Assembly: GCF_900114995.1 (NCBI RefSeq)
Contig: NZ_FOUX01000002.1
Coordinates: forward strand, 1,054,001-1,118,000
Source of the DNA: Chitinophaga sp. YR627
GTDB taxonomy: Bacteria; Bacteroidota; Bacteroidia; Chitinophagales; Chitinophagaceae
Length of the DNA stretch: 64,000 nt
Reading direction: 5' to 3'
Shown: piece by piece, positions 15,587-24,213 of the stretch
Layout of the letters: the number at the start of each line of letters is the position of its first letter
How positions within the stretch are numbered: the stretch's first letter is position 1
Translations under genes and position numbers: made by a program
The notes under the pieces: model-generated
Databases searched by the model: none
What the model was told of the DNA's origin: nothing
Seen by the model: the letters and a program-made list of their open reading frames with translations, nothing else

Positions 15587-17908
15587 ATGAAAACATTATT
15601 CCTGTCGATGCTCGCAATCTGTTGTTACCTGTCGGGTACAGCACAGCTGAAAACCGGCGACATCACCATTATCCCTGAGCCACTACTGCTCAATCCTATG
15701 CCAGGCAGCTTTGTTGTGAACGACCAGGCAGCCATTCAATACAGTGGCAAAGGCGCTGAAAAAACAGCTGCATTCCTGAATGATTACCTGCAACGTAATT
15801 ATAACTTCAAACTCCCTGTCAGCCAGACAACCGTATCCGGACAGGCCTCCAACTCCATCATCAAAATTGTGGAAGCACGCAGCGGCAAACCGGAAGGATA
15901 TATCCTTGAAGTAAATACCGGCCGGGTCTATCTGCAGGGAGACGCTGCCGGGCTGTTTTATGGCCTGCAGACACTGATACAACTGTTCCCGGTTAATAAG
16001 AATATTAAAACCGCAACTGACACTGTCAGACAAACTCCTTATAATGGCAGTCTTCATCTGCCCGGCGTAAAGATCCAGGACTATCCACGCTTCGCCTATC
16101 GTGGTATGATGCTGGACGTCAGCCGTCACTTCTTTCCTCCTGCTGCCATCAAACAGTTCATCGATATGATGGTGCTTTATAAATTCAACCGCTTCCACTG
16201 GCATCTCACCGATGACCAGGGATGGCGTATCGAGATCAAAAAATATCCACGTCTGCAGGAAATTGCATCCATCAGAAAAGAGACGATCGTTGGTCATCAC
16301 CGCCGTAGTACTACTTATGATGGTAAGCCTTATGGCGGTTATTATACACAGGATGAAGTACGCGATATTGTGAAATACGCAGCAGAAAGAAATATCACGA
16401 TCATTCCTGAAATAGAGATGCCGGGGCACTCACAGGCGGTGCTCACCGCTTATCCATCCTTCGGTAATACCAAAGGTCCTTATGAAGTGCGCGGCACCTG
16501 GGGCATTTCCAAAGATGTACTGAATCCTGTAAATGACTCTGTGTTCACCTTCCTGCAGGATGTATTAACAGAAGTGATAGATCTCTTCCCCAGCCAGTTT
16601 ATCCACATTGGGGGAGATGAATGTCTGAAAGACAGATGGAAAGAATCCGCAGAAGTACAGCGCATGATACGCAGACTGGGACTGAAAGATGAACACGCGT
16701 TGCAGAGTTATTTCGTCCAGCGGATGGAAAAGTTTGTCAATAGTAAAGGACGTTCTATCATCGGATGGGATGAAATACTGGAAGGCGGACTGGCAGCCAA
16801 TGCGACCGTTATGAGCTGGCGTGGTGAAGAAGGTGGCATCGCAGCTGCCAAACAGCAACACAACGTCATCATGACGCCTAATACCTATCTGTATTTTGAC
16901 TATACACAAGGTCAGCCATCAACAGAACCATTGAATGCAGCTGCTTATCTGCCACTGAAAACTGTATATAACTATGAGCCTTTACCACCATCACTAACGC
17001 CAACGGAACAACGTTATATTAAAGGTGTACAGGGTAATATATGGACAGAGTTCATCCCCGATCAGCAGATGCTTGATTATATGTTATGGCCGCGTGCACT
17101 GGCTTTATCTGAAATAGCCTGGGCACAACCTGGTAAAAAGAACTATGACCGTTTCCTCCGTAAGCTGCCACTGGAGCTTTCCCGCATGAGTTATGCCGGT
17201 ATCAATTTCCGTATACCAGAACCTATCGGACTGGAAAGCAAAGTCGTGACTACGCCATCAGTCACTGTCACACTGAAGACGCCGGTGAAAGGTGGTATGA
17301 TCTATTATACAACTGATGGTACGCAACCTGGACTGCGCAGCAAACCTTATAAACAAGCTATTACGATCAACGTTCCTGAAAACGGTACTGCACAGTTAAA
17401 CTGTATTGTGGTATTGCCTACCGGACGTGTGAGTCCACTATATAGTGCCACCTATGTACGCAAAGCCTTCCTTCCTGCCATTGTAACAAAACAAGGTGCA
17501 AAGGGCGTACGTTTCTCACTTGTAAAAACAGTACCTGCCAGTGCAAAGCAATTACCTGAAAAAGGTGATAGCAGTGGCATATTGCCAGCAGTCGATATTC
17601 GTCCGCTGCCGGTAAAAGAGTATGGTGTCACTTTCTCCGGACTGGTAAAGATCCCCGCGGATGATCTCTATGAATTCCATCTCAACAGTGACGATGGCGC
17701 TGTATTTTATATAGATGATCAGATCGTTGTGGATAATGACGGGCAACATGATCTGCAGGATCGTAGTGGTTTTGTACCGCTGCGTAAAGGACTGCACCGC
17801 ATCAAAGTACAATACTTTAATACCGGCACCGGCGCCTGGCTGGATGCAGGTATCTACAGAGACAGAGAGAAACTGAACCCGGCAGAGATCTTCTTTACCG
17901 GTCAGTAA
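15587..17908 (+). CDS. Beta-N-acetylhexosaminidase, GH20, with PA14-like C-terminal domain
   Basis: Removes terminal beta-linked GlcNAc or GalNAc by substrate-assisted catalysis. Start at ATG 15587 gives signal peptide MKTLFLSMLAICCYLSGTAQ; nearby in-frame ATGs at 15578 and 15581 are alternatives. The GH20b N-terminal domain is followed by the catalytic barrel with RGMMLDVSRHF, HWHLTDDQGWR and HIGGDE, where Asp344-Glu345 is the catalytic pair. After the barrel comes a chitobiase-like beta domain (GGMIYYTTDGTQPGLRS). Last is a PA14-like carbohydrate-binding module (SDDGAVFYIDDQIVVDNDG, from about residue 690). 773 residues, periplasmic or surface. It acts with the GH29 enzyme on fucosylated N-acetylhexosamine glycans. 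Confidence 0.93.
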   Translation: MKTLFLSMLAICCYLSGTAQLKTGDITIIPEPLLLNPMPGSFVVNDQAAIQYSGKGAEKTAAFLNDYLQRNYNFKLPVSQTTVSGQASNSIIKIVEARSGKPEGYILEVNTGRVYLQGDAAGLFYGLQTLIQLFPVNKNIKTATDTVRQTPYNGSLHLPGVKIQDYPRFAYRGMMLDVSRHFFPPAAIKQFIDMMVLYKFNRFHWHLTDDQGWRIEIKKYPRLQEIASIRKETIVGHHRRSTTYDGKPYGGYYTQDEVRDIVKYAAERNITIIPEIEMPGHSQAVLTAYPSFGNTKGPYEVRGTWGISKDVLNPVNDSVFTFLQDVLTEVIDLFPSQFIHIGGDECLKDRWKESAEVQRMIRRLGLKDEHALQSYFVQRMEKFVNSKGRSIIGWDEILEGGLAANATVMSWRGEEGGIAAAKQQHNVIMTPNTYLYFDYTQGQPSTEPLNAAAYLPLKTVYNYEPLPPSLTPTEQRYIKGVQGNIWTEFIPDQQMLDYMLWPRALALSEIAWAQPGKKNYDRFLRKLPLELSRMSYAGINFRIPEPIGLESKVVTTPSVTVTLKTPVKGGMIYYTTDGTQPGLRSKPYKQAITINVPENGTAQLNCIVVLPTGRVSPLYSATYVRKAFLPAIVTKQGAKGVRFSLVKTVPASAKQLPEKGDSSGILPAVDIRPLPVKEYGVTFSGLVKIPADDLYEFHLNSDDGAVFYIDDQIVVDNDGQHDLQDRSGFVPLRKGLHRIKVQYFNTGTGAWLDAGIYRDREKLNPAEIFFTGQ

Positions 17909-17930
17909 ACAGCTGTTCATATCGTTTTGC

Positions 17931-17958
17931 AACGGGTGTGTCTTGTGGCACACCCGTT
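17931..17958 (+). terminator. Terminator of the GH29-GH20 operon
   Basis: Perfect 10-bp stem (17931-17940 with 17949-17958), 8-base loop, then a T/A-rich tail. It lies 22 bp after the GH20 stop and just before the next gene's promoter-like TACTTTG (17982-17988). Confidence 0.8.
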
Positions 17959-17994
17959 TTATATATACCCCTCAATGTCGTTACTTTGCGCAGC

Positions 17995-18909
17995 ATGCAA
18001 TTTGATTACGACAATATTCAATTACAGTTTATTACACCTGCCTGGTTACCCGCCGGCATCCGTGCTGCTGTATTACGGCTGGACCTGCTGCATCCGGAAG
18101 TATCGGGTAACAAATGGTTTAAGCTCAGGTATAATCTTGACGCCGCCATTAAAGCAGGTAAACACCGTATTGTCACTTTTGGCGGCGCTTATTCCAATCA
18201 CATTGCTGCTACTGCCGCTGCCTGTCAGCTGGCGGGCATTCCCTGCACCGGCATTATCCGGGGAGAAAGAGCGCCTGTATTAAGTCATACGTTGCAGGAC
18301 GCAGCTGCCCGCAATATGGAACTGGTATTTATCAGCCGGGAAGCTTACCGGCATAAAGCGGATACAGACTGGGCCACGCTTTATCCGGATGCCTGGATCG
18401 TACCGGAAGGCGGCAACAATGCCCTGGGAGCAAAGGGTTGTGAGGAGATCCTGCCACTGGCCATCCCGCAACTGATGGCCGTTGATAAAAGTGTTATTTC
18501 CCCGGCGGAGGCCAGTATATACTTCAGCCACATTGCCTGTGCTGTGGGCACCGGTACGACGCTGGCAGGTATTATAAACAGTGCAGCACCGCAGCAAACC
18601 ATTCTTGGCTATGCTGTATTAAAAGGGGCTGCTTACCTGACAAATGAAATACAGACCCTGCTCCATCCGGCTCCTCATCCCCACTGGGAATTACGCCATG
18701 AACATCATGGCGGAGGGTATGCGAAAGTGACGCCTGCGCTACAGACCTTCATGGCTAATTTTCATGCTGAAACCGGTATTCCGCTCGATATGATCTATAC
18801 AGCCAAGTTGCTGATGGGATTCAGACAGGATATACAGGAGGGCAGGTATCCCGATGGTAGTAAGGTGTTACTTATCCACACCGGCGGATTGCAGGGAAAC
18901 GCCATATAG
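17995..18909 (+). CDS. PLP-dependent ACC deaminase/D-cysteine desulfhydrase family protein
   Basis: Fold-type II PLP enzyme of 304 residues from ATG 17995; the frame stays open to 17938 but that segment overlaps the upstream terminator. SGNKWFKLRYN holds the probable Schiff-base lysine (Lys40), and FGGAYSNHIAATAAAC is the substrate/PLP loop that defines this family. Further on are VPEGGNN and the glycine-rich phosphate loop AVGTGTTLAG. Members deaminate 1-aminocyclopropane-1-carboxylate or desulfhydrate D-cysteine. The residues that distinguish the two were not assigned, so D-cysteine desulfhydrase or a related activity is the safest reading. Cytosolic. It appears to be a single-gene unit with a promoter box only six bases before the ATG. 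Confidence 0.8.
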   Translation: MQFDYDNIQLQFITPAWLPAGIRAAVLRLDLLHPEVSGNKWFKLRYNLDAAIKAGKHRIVTFGGAYSNHIAATAAACQLAGIPCTGIIRGERAPVLSHTLQDAAARNMELVFISREAYRHKADTDWATLYPDAWIVPEGGNNALGAKGCEEILPLAIPQLMAVDKSVISPAEASIYFSHIACAVGTGTTLAGIINSAAPQQTILGYAVLKGAAYLTNEIQTLLHPAPHPHWELRHEHHGGGYAKVTPALQTFMANFHAETGIPLDMIYTAKLLMGFRQDIQEGRYPDGSKVLLIHTGGLQGNAI

Positions 18910-18963
18910 CAGATTTGTTTATATTTACGGTAGTAACTACTTCCAGCCACAGGACAGTCATGC

Positions 18964-18971
18964 TACCTTTG
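18964..18971 (+). promoter_or_regulatory. -7 box TACCTTTG upstream of the 256-residue secreted protein
   Basis: Full match to TAnnTTTG, but no TTG at the expected distance. It would leave a leader of about 130 bases before ATG 19108. Confidence 0.35.
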
Positions 18972-19107
18972 TTTGGATTTTTTTAACGGTATTTGATACC
19001 AGTCAGGTCTATCATTTTATTATTTTTGCCAACTTAAAGAGGAAAACCGGCGTTCTTGTGTGAACAAAGACTCCGGAGACATGGATACAGTACAGGAATT
19101 AGCATTT

Positions 19108-19878
19108 ATGAAGCAGTTGTCGCGTCTTATTTTATTCGCAGTTATATTTACAGCATCAGTATTTTCAGTTAAGGCACAGACCCAATCGAATACACCACCG
19201 GTATTACCTGATTTCTCTGCCCTCATTAAAACGGGCAAGATCTCACTGGAATTTATCTCCGGTTTCCGGGATGTGAAGTTTATCGGCGTACAGCGCTCTC
19301 TTGACAGCGTACTGAACTTCAGTACAATTGGTCTGGTGAATAATCCGAATGACTTCAGGAACAGTTATAATGACGTCAAACCATTGCCAGGGTCTAACTA
19401 CTACCGTCTCTTTATCCAATTCAACAACGGACGCTACCTGCACTCCAAAATTGTGCTGGCAGTACCGGACAGCACTATAGACGCTACCAAGAAGCTGCAG
19501 TTGTCAGACGTGAAAGAGGCGATCGCTGCTGCGAAAGAAGCGGGTATCAATACTGGTACGAATCCGACTACAACGACAGCAAAAGAGAAGGTGGTAAAAG
19601 AGGAAAAGATCGTGTGGCACCCATCTAACTATATTTATACCACCGCAGACGGCAATGTGAACATCAAACTGCCGGATGCACAGGAAAAGAAATACAGTGT
19701 TAAGTTCTTCGAACCGGACGGCTCCTTCCTTTTTGAGATCCCACAGGTAAAAGAGCCCTTCCTGATACTGGAAAAAGCAATTTTCCTGCATGCTGGCTGG
19801 TTCAATTTCGAAATCTACCAGGAAGGAAAAGCATATGAGAAGTGGAATCTCTATATCCCGCTGACTTACAGAAACTAA
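19108..19878 (+). CDS. Secreted protein of unknown function
   Basis: I do not recognise this protein's family. Start at ATG 19108 gives signal peptide MKQLSRLILFAVIFTASVFSVKA; upstream in-frame codons (to 19060) are polar and would spoil it. The mature part begins TQSNTPPVLPDF and has a predicted beta-rich region (FIGVQRSLDSVLNFSTIG, YRLFIQFNNGRYLHSKIVL). A Lys/Thr/Ala-rich linker follows near residues 140-170, then a second beta-rich domain (IKLPDAQEKKYSVKFFEPDGSFLF) ending in LYIPLTYRN. The look is of an exported two-domain beta protein, perhaps a periplasmic or surface adaptor. 256 residues, monocistronic, ending at a strong shared terminator. Confidence 0.7.
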   Translation: MKQLSRLILFAVIFTASVFSVKAQTQSNTPPVLPDFSALIKTGKISLEFISGFRDVKFIGVQRSLDSVLNFSTIGLVNNPNDFRNSYNDVKPLPGSNYYRLFIQFNNGRYLHSKIVLAVPDSTIDATKKLQLSDVKEAIAAAKEAGINTGTNPTTTTAKEKVVKEEKIVWHPSNYIYTTADGNVNIKLPDAQEKKYSVKFFEPDGSFLFEIPQVKEPFLILEKAIFLHAGWFNFEIYQEGKAYEKWNLYIPLTYRN

Positions 19879-19890
19879 CAATTAACACGT

Positions 19891-19947
19891 TTATAAAAGA
19901 GAAAAGGCCTTTCCGCCATAGGTGGAAAGGCCTTTTCTCTTTTATAA
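19891..19947. terminator. Bidirectional terminator between the secreted unknown and lipB
   Basis: 27-bp stem (19891-19917 with 19921-19947) with one G-T pair and a 3-base loop, A/T-rich at its base on both strands. It lies between two convergent genes and can stop transcription both ways. Confidence 0.9.
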
Positions 19948-19961
19948 CAGCTCTGTTGTAT

Positions 19962-20678
19962 TTAGTCCATGATCATTTCTGCGCCGAAGACGGTGGCGAA
20001 ATGCTGTGCGATCCGGCTTTTTACTTCCGCCTCAGGCACTTCTCTACCCAGTTCTTCATGCATGGAAGCCACTTTTTTATCAACAATACCGCAAGGCACG
20101 ATATTGCCAAAATAGTCGAGGTTGGTATTGACATTCAGAGCGAAGCCATGCATGGTCACCCAGCGGCTGCAACGTACTCCCATCGCACAGATCTTACGGG
20201 CACGGGCAGGATCCTGCGGGTCCAGCCATACGCCGGTCTCTCCCGGAGAACGATCGCCTTTGATGCCATAGTCCGCCAGTGTAAGCATGATCACCTCTTC
20301 CAGGTTACGCAGGTACTTCCCTATATCTGTGATAAAATTCTCCAGGTCGAGGATCGGATATCCTACCACCTGACCGGGACCGTGATAGGTGATATCTCCG
20401 CCGCGGTTCGTGCTTGAAAAAGTGATGCCTTTATCTTCCAGCTGCTGGCTATCCAGCAACAGATTTTCCATGTGTCCGCTCTTACCGAGGGTATAGATAT
20501 GCGGATGACCGCAGAATAACAGGTAATTGGTCGTTTCCCGTGCCTGTCCCGGCAGCTCCTCTCCTCTTGCCAATGCCTGCTTGATGCTTACATTCTGCTG
20601 TAAAAGCTGTTCCTGATAATCCCAGGCCTTCTGATAATCAATTATTCCCAGGTCGTTCGTGTGGATCTTCTTGTTCAT
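19962..20678 (-). CDS. lipB: Octanoyl-[acyl carrier protein]:protein N-octanoyltransferase
   Basis: Moves the octanoyl group from acyl carrier protein to lipoyl domains, the first step of lipoic-acid cofactor assembly; cytosolic. Motifs are RGGDITYHGPGQVVGYPI, the catalytic Lys in RKICAMGVRCSRWVTMHGFAL, and the catalytic Cys in NIVPCGI. ATG 20678 (MNKKIHTND) is chosen over 20708 because a full -7 promoter box (20689-20696) lies between them. From 20678 the protein is 238 residues, normal for LipB. The mRNA leader would be only a few bases long. It ends against a bidirectional terminator. Confidence 0.95.
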   Translation of the reverse strand: MNKKIHTNDLGIIDYQKAWDYQEQLLQQNVSIKQALARGEELPGQARETTNYLLFCGHPHIYTLGKSGHMENLLLDSQQLEDKGITFSSTNRGGDITYHGPGQVVGYPILDLENFITDIGKYLRNLEEVIMLTLADYGIKGDRSPGETGVWLDPQDPARARKICAMGVRCSRWVTMHGFALNVNTNLDYFGNIVPCGIVDKKVASMHEELGREVPEAEVKSRIAQHFATVFGAEMIMD

Positions 20679-20688
20679 ATTGCAGGTG

Positions 20689-20696
20689 CAAAAATA
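20689..20696 (-). promoter_or_regulatory. lipB -7 box, nearly leaderless
   Basis: TATTTTTG on the minus strand matches TAnnTTTG and ends 10 bases before the lipB ATG, so the transcript would start about 5 bases upstream of the start codon. No TTG is evident at -33. Confidence 0.5.
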
Positions 20697-20708
20697 CGGA
20701 ATTACCAC

Positions 20709-21307
20709 TTGCGGTGATCTATCCGGAGGGGGGCCGTATGGAAGAATACGCTTAACAATGTTTGGTTATCACTGTTCATTGGTCATCCTATAGTTATCCT
20801 CCCTTAGATGGCCGAGAAAAACGTAGCACTAACGTAAGCTAACTATACTATAACTATAGTCAGGCTTCTGAATTATCTGATCTTTTGCACCGGGACCGCC
20901 CTTATCATAATTTACGATGAAACACCGCAGCCTGACATACTACGGGATACTTTTTTTGCGAATACAGATCACCAACTATAACTAATTGTTTTACAAATAA
21001 TTATAGGCAATCAGCACCAGGGAAGCTATATTTTGTCCTAAATGCCCCCTATCAGGCCAAAATATAGCCCTGACACGACGCATACACGACGTATATACGA
21101 CGCATCCATGCTTCATCTCATACAACATCCCTCTTTTACTTATGGCGATATCCTTCCTACCCGCTATCAGCACATGATAAATTCCGCTGTGCGATATGAT
21201 ATATTACGCTCTGAGAATGAATGCCGCCTGACAACATTCCCAACATACTCTCTGGTGGACTCCTAAGCAAAGCTTACCCAAACTGTGGACTTGCGCCCGG
21301 TTATTCG
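20709..21307. other. Gene-free region with small repeats
   Basis: No convincing gene in about 600 bp; only short, compositionally random frames. It holds an 11-bp inverted repeat (GCTATATTTTG at 21025-21035, CAAAATATAGC at 21058-21068) extended by CAGGG/CCCTG. Immediately after it are three tandem 11-mers with the shape AYACGACGYAT at 21073-21083, 21084-21094 and 21095-21105. The hairpin plus tandem array could be a protein-binding site or decayed sequence. Confidence 0.6.
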
Positions 21308-21315
21308 TACCTTTG
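21308..21315 (+). promoter_or_regulatory. -7 box of the pseudouridine synthase gene
   Basis: TACCTTTG, a full match to TAnnTTTG, 18 bases before ATG 21334; implies a leader of about 12 bases. Confidence 0.5.
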
Positions 21316-21333
21316 CAAAAATTTTGAATCCTC

Positions 21334-22401
21334 ATGGCGGAAGAACTGATTGAAATTGACGATGAACTGGAGAACGGCGAAGGCAGCGAGGAGCTGTATG
21401 AGCGGGTGAATATTATAGCTGACAAGGGTCAGGAGCCACTTCGTGTGGATAAGTTCCTGATGAACCGGGTGGAAGGTGCTACCCGTAATAAAATTCAGCA
21501 GGCATGCGACAATGGCATGGTCATCGTCAATGACAAACCAGTTAAATCCAATTATAAAGTAAAGGCGGGCGATCGTATTGTGGTGTATTCCAACAAGAAT
21601 CCGGAAAACACGCAGGTGATACCGGAGGAACTGCCGCTGGACATTGTCTATGAGGACGAAGATTTAATGATAGTCAATAAGTTGCCGGGTATGGTAGTAC
21701 ACCCTGGCTCTGGCAATTATACTGGTACGCTTGTAAACGGCCTGGCCTGGTACCTGGGTGATCGTACTACAACACCGGTACCTGAACCGAGCATGCCCCG
21801 TTTTGGACTGGTACACCGTATCGATAAGAATACCAGTGGATTATTGGTAGTTGCCAAATCGGAGAAAGCCATGAACGATCTGGCGAAGCAGTTCTTCGAC
21901 CATACTGTTCAACGTCGTTATATGGCCCTTGTATGGGGTGATTTTGAGGAAGATGAAGGCACTATTGAGGCACATGTTGGCCGTCACCAGCGCTTCCGTA
22001 AAATTATGGATGTATATCCTGACGGAGAATACGGTAAAGAGGCCATCACTCACTATAAAGTGCTGGAGCGCTTTAACTACGTGACACTGATCGAGTGCCG
22101 CCTGGAAACCGGACGTACCCACCAGATCAGGGTACATATGCAGCACATGGGCCATTCCCTGTTCAATGATGATACTTATAACGGTGATCGTATCCTGAAA
22201 GGCACCGTATTTGCCAAATACAAACAATTTGTGGAAAACTGCTTCGAAATCATGCCACGCCATGCCCTGCATGCGCAGACGCTTGGTTTCATACACCCGC
22301 GTACACGTAAACCTATCCATTTTGAAAGTCCGTTACCTGATGATTTTAAAGCCGTTCTGGAAAAATGGAGACGCTATGTGAGCGCCAGACCATTAGAATA
22401 G
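21334..22401 (+). CDS. rluD: RluD-type 23S rRNA pseudouridine synthase (RluA family)
   Basis: Isomerises uridines in large-subunit rRNA helix 69; cytosolic. After an acidic tail (residues 1-25), an S4 RNA-binding domain (LRVDKFLMNRVEGATRNKIQQA) spans about 36-90. The catalytic domain follows with VVHPGSGN, then LVHRIDKNTSGLLVVAKS, in which Asp164 is the catalytic aspartate of motif II. ETGRTHQIRVHMQHMGHSL and the RHALHAQTLGF stretch complete the RluA-family set. 355 residues. The exact target sites are inferred from RluD-like architecture with an S4 domain. A short AT-rich hairpin (22415-22425 with 22436-22446) follows the stop. Confidence 0.9.
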   Translation: MAEELIEIDDELENGEGSEELYERVNIIADKGQEPLRVDKFLMNRVEGATRNKIQQACDNGMVIVNDKPVKSNYKVKAGDRIVVYSNKNPENTQVIPEELPLDIVYEDEDLMIVNKLPGMVVHPGSGNYTGTLVNGLAWYLGDRTTTPVPEPSMPRFGLVHRIDKNTSGLLVVAKSEKAMNDLAKQFFDHTVQRRYMALVWGDFEEDEGTIEAHVGRHQRFRKIMDVYPDGEYGKEAITHYKVLERFNYVTLIECRLETGRTHQIRVHMQHMGHSLFNDDTYNGDRILKGTVFAKYKQFVENCFEIMPRHALHAQTLGFIHPRTRKPIHFESPLPDDFKAVLEKWRRYVSARPLE

Positions 22402-22468
22402 TAAATCCATTAAAAAATTAAAACATATCATTTTTTGTTTTAATTTAGCACCTTACCCATGTCCCTTC

Positions 22469-24133
22469 ATGAGAAGCCTATATCTATTAATCGCGGTTTT
22501 AATAACCATGCTGGGTGCATTTAGTGCCCAGGCACAGACACAATTTACGTACTCGACGACCTGCCAGAATGATAGTGTTAGATTTGAAATTGCTGAAGCG
22601 GACCTCGCAGGCATAGACTCCGTAAGATGGTATTTCGGCGACCCGGCCTCCGGCGCTGCGGACACATCCCGCAGAATCAAAGGCGCCCACCTTTACAATA
22701 CCGTCGGTGCCTACACTGTGCAACTCATCGCCTACAGAGCAGGCGTACCGTCAACCTCTACCACGAATCTGAACATTGTGGCACCCGTTATCTATGATTT
22801 CGGCCCTACCGATCAGACCCTCTGTGATAGTACAACCATTACACTGACCGCACCGGACGTACCCGGCGCCACGTATGAATGGCAGGACGGCTCTACCGGC
22901 CGGAGTATCCTTGTCGACAGCATGACCACCTATAAGGTAAAGATCAATGGCTGTCTTGTACCCGATTCCGTTAACATCTTTTATACACCCGTTCCGGAAA
23001 TAGATCTGGGTGACAGCAGTCTGATACTGTGTCTCGGTGAGACCATCGAACTGGATGCCACAGCTCAGAACTGTACCTACATCTGGAACACCGGCGCTAT
23101 CACACCTAACATCATCGTACACAGCGATGTGGCGATGCCATCCACCCCATACATCGTTACGGCTGATGCACAGGGTTGTGGCCTGTACCGCGATACGATC
23201 TATATCGCCTTTGCCGGTACGGAACATCCTTTCTCACTGGGTAAAGACACCATTCTTTGTCCGGGAGAATCCATCACACTGAATGCGACCACACCCGGCG
23301 CTACCGGCTACCGCTGGGGCAACCGCGCTACTACACCAACCACCACGATCAGAAGTAACTGGGATCTGTGGGTATTTGTAGAAATCAACAATACCTGCGA
23401 AGTACTGGACACGATCCTGATCCGCTATAAACCAGACAGAGAACTTGATCTTGGCAATGACACGATCGTATGTAAAGGCGAGACCCTGGTACTGAAAGCA
23501 GATTTCGGAACAGCTTCCTACCGCTGGCAGGATACCTCCAAACAGGCGACCTTCTATGTGAGAGAAACCGGTTATTACTGGGTAGAAGCAAAAGTAGGCC
23601 GTTGTATAGATCAGGATACGATTCATGTACAGTTTGAAGATACCTTACGTACGAACTTAGGCCACGACACCCTGTTATGTATGGGGACAGTATACAATCT
23701 GCATCCTGACGGAGCTGGTATGAATTATAAATGGCAGGACAGTTCTTCGTTACCGATCTTCCCGGTCACACAGGCAGGACACTATGCGATCGTCGCAACT
23801 AACAGCTGCGGACAATCGATCGATGAAGTGGATATTGCCTTCCAGGAATGTGGTTGTCAGGTATACCTGCCTACGGCCTTTACGCCAAATGCAGATGGCG
23901 TGAATGACTACTTCCGACCGAAATTCCGATGTCCCATTACAGAATTTGAGCTGGTCATTTTCAACCGGTGGGGCCAGCGCATCTACTACACCACCGATCC
24001 GGATGTAGGATGGAAAGGAACCTGGCAGAAAGGAAGAGTACCATTTGGCACCTATGTCTGGATGATGGATTATAAAGTGGTATCAACAGGAGAGAAAGTG
24101 AAGAAGACAGGTTCGGTAACAGTGATCTACTAA
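22469..24133 (+). CDS. Secreted PKD-domain protein with CHU_C (gliding/type IX sorting) C-terminus
   Basis: Cell-surface protein of 554 residues. Residues 1-22 are a signal peptide (MRSLYLLIAVLITMLGAFS...AQA). Residues 25-105 form a PKD-like domain (VRWYFGDPASG, then GAHLYNTVGAYTVQLIA). The middle consists of four to five Ig-like repeats, each opening with a variant of LG-x-DT-x-LC-x-GE and containing Y-x-W-x(n)-S/T. The last 85 residues, from CQVYLPTAFTPNADGVNDYF to GSVTVIY, are the CHU_C or gliding-motility-associated C-terminal domain, which serves as a type B sorting signal for type IX secretion in Bacteroidota. It probably acts in adhesion or as a surface filament component; no catalytic motif is seen. 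Confidence 0.85.
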   Translation: MRSLYLLIAVLITMLGAFSAQAQTQFTYSTTCQNDSVRFEIAEADLAGIDSVRWYFGDPASGAADTSRRIKGAHLYNTVGAYTVQLIAYRAGVPSTSTTNLNIVAPVIYDFGPTDQTLCDSTTITLTAPDVPGATYEWQDGSTGRSILVDSMTTYKVKINGCLVPDSVNIFYTPVPEIDLGDSSLILCLGETIELDATAQNCTYIWNTGAITPNIIVHSDVAMPSTPYIVTADAQGCGLYRDTIYIAFAGTEHPFSLGKDTILCPGESITLNATTPGATGYRWGNRATTPTTTIRSNWDLWVFVEINNTCEVLDTILIRYKPDRELDLGNDTIVCKGETLVLKADFGTASYRWQDTSKQATFYVRETGYYWVEAKVGRCIDQDTIHVQFEDTLRTNLGHDTLLCMGTVYNLHPDGAGMNYKWQDSSSLPIFPVTQAGHYAIVATNSCGQSIDEVDIAFQECGCQVYLPTAFTPNADGVNDYFRPKFRCPITEFELVIFNRWGQRIYYTTDPDVGWKGTWQKGRVPFGTYVWMMDYKVVSTGEKVKKTGSVTVIY

Positions 24134-24150
24134 GACAGGTACAATACAGG

Positions 24151-24200
24151 ATAAAAAGCGAAGAGCGTCTTGCCGGTGGCAGACGCTCTTCGCTTTTTAT
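24151..24200. terminator. Terminator between the CHU_C gene and the secreted unknown
   Basis: Perfect 20-bp stem (24151-24170 with 24181-24200), 10-base loop, A/T-rich base on both strands, between convergent genes. Confidence 0.9.
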
Positions 24201-24213
24201 GTTGACAGCTTTA

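Noticed and set aside
21073..21105. Three tandem 11-mers considered as a CRISPR array
   Set aside because: Units are too short, directly adjacent without spacers, and no cas gene is near.
20991..21266. Two short opposed frames in the lipB-rluD gap
   Set aside because: They overlap each other, read through the tandem 11-mers and show no domain-like or signal-like sequence.
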